Origin: Adineta ricciae
Lineage: Eukaryota > Rotifera > Eurotatoria > Adinetida > Adinetidae
Reading direction: 5' to 3'
Assembly (NCBI GenBank): GCA_905250025.1
Contig: CAJNOJ010000146.1
Coordinates: 62,001-126,000, forward strand
Length of the DNA stretch: 64,000 nucleotides
Below, piece after piece: positions 59,301-64,000 of this stretch (within the stretch, counting starts at the first letter, position 1; each line of letters opens with the position of its first letter). Made by a program: the position numbers and the translations under genes. The notes under the pieces were generated by a model, which was not told the DNA's origin, did not search any database, and was given only the letters and a program-made list of their open reading frames with translations.

Positions 59301-60378
59301 TGAAATTCTTATTTCCATTTAGAATGAATCACCAGTACTTCGAACAACTCGTCATCAGCATTTAAAAGAGTCACAAAATAATGAACAAACAACAAAATCC
59401 AACGAACCGGATGTACCATCAACAGCACATACAAAGAAAAAATCATCGAAACGATCGGGTCGTAAGGAAAAACCATCGTCACCTGTTAAAGAACTATCCG
59501 AAGTCGAACCAGAAATTATCGTTGTAAGTCCATCTCCACCACCTACAGCAAAACGTGCTGGCCGAAAACGAGCAAATCCTAAAACATCGACCACATCTCC
59601 ACCAGAAACAATAAGTCCACCTGAACAAGCCATGAAACGAGCCAAAACTACAACAAAAACCAATGAAACCAAGCCACTTGCTCCAGGTAATTGAAAGAAA
59701 CTGACGTCGTTTTGAATATTGTTTATATGTCGTATAGTTCCATCACCCGAAGTGCCGTCAACACGTGCTCGTTCCAAAACTCCTGTTATGACGAATGTGA
59801 ATCTGAAATCGGCATCACCGACCGAATCAACTGAGCCATCATCTTCAACGAAAAAAACGAAAAAAGGTCCATCAGAATCAAGTCCGGTTGAAACTACTAG
59901 TAAACGTAAACATCCCACTTCAGCAAGTAAAAAGAGCAAACGTCGATTGCACAGTGTTGAACAAGACGAAGGATTGAATACAGCTGATGAAGAAGAAACA
60001 GTTCATACGCTTGCTGCTCCCATAGAAATAGCATCGATTGAATTGAGTCAAGAAGAACGAGAAAAGGTCTGATTCAATTCTCAATTGAAATAATCAGGTG
60101 TTTATCATCAATATTTATTAGATTGAAGGATTAACTGTTGCCGAGCTCAAAACGCGTTTAACTGCTCATCATGAAACTTTGCCCAAAGGTGCTCGAAAAG
60201 CCGATCTTGTTGCGTTGCTTATCAAAATCGAGACGAATTTGCTCAAAGGTAAACCCTACTGACCATCATTTCGTTGACCGTGTGGGTATTATTTTTAGAA
60301 CAGAAAGAAGCTGAAGCTAAATCAACGGTCAGTACTGCTATTGAACCTCCAACTCGAAAAACACGTCGAAAGAAATAA
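56381..60378 (+). CDS. Large disordered nuclear-type protein with C-terminal SAP motif
   Basis: Exons from the first internal ATG: 56381-56862, 56921-57627, 57675-57815, 57871-59267, 59323-59686, 59738-60066, 60122-60248 and 60299-60378; 1208 residues, phases consistent. The true start is probably further upstream (an acceptor at 56343 leads into the same frame). Almost the whole protein is low-complexity Ser/Thr/Pro/Gln/Glu sequence, with acidic runs (EDDDDDDQNDF), poly-Q and, in the last third, many basic stretches (KAKKKIATSKKKK, KRKHPTSASKKSKRR). Near the C-terminus ELSQEEREK is followed by IEGLTVAELKTRLTAHHETL to ADLVALLIKIE, which fits a SAP DNA-binding helix-extended-loop-helix. Repeated P-x-x-x-T-I-R motifs (PPMITIRAP, TPVITIRQS) may be docking sites. 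Chromatin association is inferred. AATAAA at 60565-60570. Confidence 0.65.
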
Positions 60379-61009
60379 AGACAAAATGTCGTCAGATTCT
60401 ATCAATTTCTCTTCTTTTAAACAAAACTCTTCTATTTCGTTATTGTTGTTGTTGTTGATCTTGAATTGTTTCTCGAGTGTACGTTTCTTTTTCTGATCAA
60501 ATGAGCTCGTCAGTTTGACTTTATCTATACGTAGATTCAGTTTGTTCATCCCATAAACCCAAATAATAAATGAATATTCACTTTCAATTCGTCAAATTCT
60601 CAACATCTGTACAAATTTATTTTTCTTTCTTCGTTCGTCATATGTCTACTCGTATAAATATGTGTTTGTGTAACGTCTTCATCTTGTGACAATGATGTAT
60701 CCTAATACATGGAAGTTATCATTTAACTTAGCCTTTGTCAGGGCTTGCAAGATGAACTTTTGTTTTTCTGTTTATTCAATATAAAAGATTTTGTTTGTTA
60801 TGTCTTATTGGAAGCCATTTCTATTCTAGACTTGCCTTTCTTCATTAACACACTTTTCAACATTCTCTTTTACTATTATCAATCCGCAGGACATAAAACA
60901 TATCTTGATAAAAACGATTTAATCAGTACTTCGTTATCTTCCTAATAAGTTTCAAAAAAACACGGTCACTAAAATGTATTTGTAAGAAAACTCGTACCAC
61001 TTGAATACA
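60379..61009. other. Convergent intergenic region
   Basis: 3' flanks of the SAP-motif gene (plus) and the rabaptin-FYVE gene (minus). Open frames here are AT-rich and hydrophobic by composition, not convincing. Confidence 0.5.
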
Positions 61010-63477
61010 TCAATATTTCGGCACACCGCTAAGAAAATACGGTTGAACAGATTTATCCAATAAAGTGTAGCAAACATCACAAACACGTGATGGTCGATTG
61101 TTAGGACCAGTATAGATGGTTTTACTCGTACAATCTTTACATAAAACTTTGCCTGAAACAGATTGATATTTTCACTGAATCGACATGTTTCATCTGAACT
61201 TACCGCAATGACCTGAAACGACAAGTAAAAGTGTACGATAATGAAGAATTAGGAAAACTCACGACAATGATGTTTTCTCCAAGTGACCGAGAATTGCTGA
61301 CGACAACGTTGGCACTCCGTATAATCTTCTTCTGGTTGCCAGCGCAACTCATTTTCTGAATTTCTTAATTCTTCTAATTGAACCTGAGAAAAAAAATAAA
61401 GCCTCTCTCCATATAAAATCGAAAAGTTTTTTCCAGGCAGACTTGTAAAGCTTGAGAAAGTTTAACGAAATCATGTTGTACAGATTCGCTATTTTCGAAA
61501 TCGATCTTCAGCTTTTGTAATTGAACACGTAGTCCTGCATTATCCTCACTAAGCTTATCCTAAACCACAAGAAAATCGAATCTTATACAAATGATTCTTT
61601 TCAACCTTCTCTGCACTAATTTGTTCCATTTTTTCTTTTAGTTGATTTGTTAATGAATTGGCCATTGTTTTTGTTGTTCGCAGTTCATTTACACAGTCCT
61701 CCAACTGTACTTCCAGATCTTTTTTGAATCCTATGATTCGATCGTACTCAGTTCGAATACTTTGCAACACAACTACATAAGAAAAACGAATAATAATCAA
61801 AAACTTTCGATTTGATCTATTACGAATTTCATCTTTCGCTGCAGCTAAGTCTCGATTGAGTAATTCTTCGATCTGTTCGCGTTCGCGCATGTCCGTTTTG
61901 TGATGTTGTTGTAACTGTTGAAGATCACTTCGAAATCTATCTTGTTGTTTAATTTGTTCGATAATTTGCTCACGCAATCGAATGATCAAACTGCAAGCTT
62001 CCTAAAAAAAAGAGCAATAAAGTTGTCTTTCGGAAAAAGATCAAGTTTATGGTTATACTTCATAAGACTGCGGTGATTGTGACGATTGAGTTAACAATTT
62101 CACTGTTTCATCTTCAGTTGTACGCGATGCGAGAAGAACATTTTCGGCTTGCAATCGTTGAATGTATAAATGTGAGATTTCACGTTCTTTGACAAGTTTC
62201 TTTATTTGTTTGACTTGCTCAATGAAGACATTTTCATACTGCAACTTGATCTCACGAAAATCCATATCGTTCTTTTCCGCTTTCTTCATTAAACTTGATA
62301 ACTAAAATGCAATGGAAATATCAATGTTTAGTCGAGAACTTCATTATCAGTATGATTTCATCGGACATATTACACAAGAGAATAGCATCGGCCAATGTTA
62401 TTCATCGTGCCGAAACAAACGTTTGTTTCTTTATCTACAACTCGTACGTTGTACCAACGATGAATGTTAATCAAGTAAAAGGAATCTTTTTTTTTTGCAA
62501 AGAATGACTTCGTTTGATGACATACCAGAATATCGCCTTCGTCGTCGGCTAAGGATGCGTAATTTCTCAATTTTTGTAAACGTTTCGAGCGATCCTAGAA
62601 AGAGATTTTTCGATTCACTCAAAGTTAATTAGATGAAAGTTTTCATTACTTGTTCGATGACTTTGTTCGCTTCGCTCAATTGTTGTTCGTATTGTGTACG
62701 TTTGTGTTGTTCTTTTTCGTATTCAGCTTTGGCAACAGATAGATCGAAGAGTAATTTCACATTTTCATCTTGTTTTTGATTATTCAACAGACGTAGTTTC
62801 GTATTCTCTTCGCTCTTTTGAGCGTATTTGTCCGCGAATTTTTCCGAAAATTCCATGATTTTTGATATCTGAAGAGAAGAAAGAAACGGTCTACTCACAA
62901 TACACTCGAGGAAGTGAACTTCACCTGTGCAAGTAAATCATTCCATTCACTTTCGGTCTTAGTCAAATGCATCCTTATATTCGATTCATCTCCCGAGCCG
63001 TCTAATGTCGATGGTAACAAGATCGATGTCGAAGGACTAGTGAAAGCTCTTCGGGGACGTTGATATTCATCCTGATTGACTAAAATCAAACGAATGAATG
63101 ATGGCGATGAAATTAATTGAGTCAATAATTACTCGCGAGGGTCTTATGTTGATTTGGTGTCAGGATACTTAATATTCGACGCATTTGATCTAGTTGTTTT
63201 CGCTCAAATTGAACAAAACGTTCATTTGTACGATTGTACATTTGTAAGTACTTCTCTCGTTCATTGATCGCACGTTTCTCCGCTGTTCTACCTAAATAAA
63301 TCTCGTTTTTTCCAACCTGACTTGCTTACAATATTCATTACGAGTACTTTCATTCAATTGTTCAGTTAATTCTGAGATTTGCTTTCGAAGTTCTTCGCTT
63401 GACATATCAAAATCGCTATTACTTCTATCAGCTGTGAAATCCTCGATGGTATCAAGTCTTGCTGTTGATAAATCCAT
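61010..63477 (-). CDS. RABEP1: Rabaptin-like coiled-coil protein with C-terminal FYVE finger
   Basis: Rabaptins are Rab5 effectors on early endosomes. Exons in transcription order: 63330-63477, 63133-63291, 62925-63079, 62650-62868, 62526-62594, 62059-62301, 61824-62001, 61606-61772, 61443-61559, 61263-61383, 61204-61212 (9 nt), 61010-61152; 575 residues, phases consistent. Most is charged coiled coil (SSEELRKQISELTEQLNES, EYEKEQHKRTQYEQQLSEAN). DFENSESVQHDFVKLSQALQ is close to the rabaptin-5 C-terminal Rab5-binding helix. It is followed by a full FYVE domain: WQPEEDYTECQRC, RKHHCRHCGKVLCKDC and RVCDVCY, with all eight metal-binding cysteines/histidines and the PI3P-binding RKHHCRHCG. Mammalian rabaptin-5 lacks the FYVE finger; some invertebrate homologues, as I recall, have it. 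Confidence 0.85.
61204..61212 (-). other. 9-nt microexon inside the FYVE finger
   Basis: GTCATTGCG, flanked by TTTCAG and GTAAGT, completes an Arg codon and encodes His-Cys and the first base of Gly of the RHCG core. Without it the zinc and phosphoinositide site loses a cysteine, though the frame is kept. Confidence 0.75.
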
Positions 63478-64000
63478 GAACTCAAGTCGAAGAAGACGTG
63501 CAATGAAATGACGACACGAAAAACTTTCGATAACACGTTCGTTCCGTTGAAGAAAAGAGACAAAGACAAAAAAGATAATTGATAAGGAACGAGAAAAAGT
63601 TTAACAAGTGTCATTGTTTGATTATTACACATAAAGCCAGTGCTATTTTTACATAGAATTTGATTGTCACCATTCACATTCATATATTATTCTGTAAATA
63701 ATGCTTTTCGACATATGTATGAATACATTATCTCTATATTTAGCAACTGATCAATTATTTATCGAGAAAATAGATTTCGATAAAAGATCCACCTAGTTAA
63801 TTTTGTCATAGACTGCACAATTAATTAATTATACGTTCTTTTGTATTAGCAGATAAAAAAAAAGAAGAGGCAAATGCCAAAACAGGATCCTGCGATCATG
63901 ACAATTCATTTTTGAACTGCAACCGAGAGAGAAAAAATGTAACACCCGCATGCCGCCAATCGTATCGATTGAGTTCGTTTTTTTTTTCGTTAATAGAAAG
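63478..64000. other. Upstream of the rabaptin-FYVE gene
   Basis: AT-rich, no gene recognised to the window edge. The minus-strand frame at 63366-63683 is a shadow of the first exon. Confidence 0.5.

Noticed and set aside
60745-60945. 66-codon hydrophobic plus-strand frame
   Set aside because: Hydrophobicity reflects T-rich 3' flanking DNA between convergent genes; no other support.

Overview
This window is eukaryotic nuclear DNA. It is AT-rich, and its genes are split by GT-AG introns mostly 45-70 nt long. Gene content points to a bdelloid rotifer (Adineta/Rotaria-like): an invertebrate innexin gene, a decayed member of the ADP-ribosyltransferase-TPR family that is abundant in bdelloids, a multipass protein ending in FG-GAP/VCBS repeats, and T-rich AG acceptors directly in front of several start codons, as expected of a lineage with spliced-leader trans-splicing. 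The assignment is inference from gene content. Exon models were built by hand from reading frame, splice sites and phase; for every multi-exon model given here the exon lengths sum to a multiple of three, apart from one model with a stated frameshift.

Layout. 1-3.1 kb (minus): 5' end of the P5CS (ALDH18A1) gene and a complete nine-exon innexin gene. 3.1-6.1 kb: gene-poor, simple repeats. 6.1-11 kb (minus): a TMEM272-like four-pass protein, an ART-TPR pseudogene and an orphan protein. 11.8-21.7 kb (plus): a compact run of LRCH, NDUFA8, APEX1-type AP endonuclease, a neuronal-calcium-sensor protein and HYPK. 23-29.3 kb (plus): a giant gene made of three tandem copies of one membrane module, a further transmembrane segment and a seven-bladed FG-GAP domain. 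29.6-33.5 kb (plus): ISWI chromatin remodeller. 36.5-41.7 kb (plus): an ARID3/dead-ringer transcription factor with two assembly-type duplications. 42-44.5 kb: an unresolved minus-strand gene and a tandem pair of small secreted cysteine-rich proteins. 44.6-47.3 kb (minus): FBXO25/32 F-box protein and ABHD14 hydrolase. 47.5-49.8 kb (plus): a coiled-coil orphan and a calcyphosin-like EF-hand protein. 49.9-52.4 kb (minus): IFRD1/2 and the proteasome maturation factor POMP. 54.6-60.4 kb (plus): a small orphan gene with a TIR element sitting almost exactly in one intron, and a long disordered SAP-motif protein. 61-63.5 kb (minus): a rabaptin-like coiled-coil protein ending in a FYVE finger.

Most genes are single-copy housekeeping genes without a shared pathway. 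Same-strand neighbours 150-230 bp apart (LRCH-NDUFA8-APEX1, NCS-HYPK, POMP-IFRD) could be co-transcribed. The accessory content is the ART-TPR pseudogene, the triplicated membrane/FG-GAP gene, the secreted cysteine-rich pair and the TIR element. The best candidates for something undescribed are the triplicated-module gene, the intron-sized TIR element and the secreted pair.
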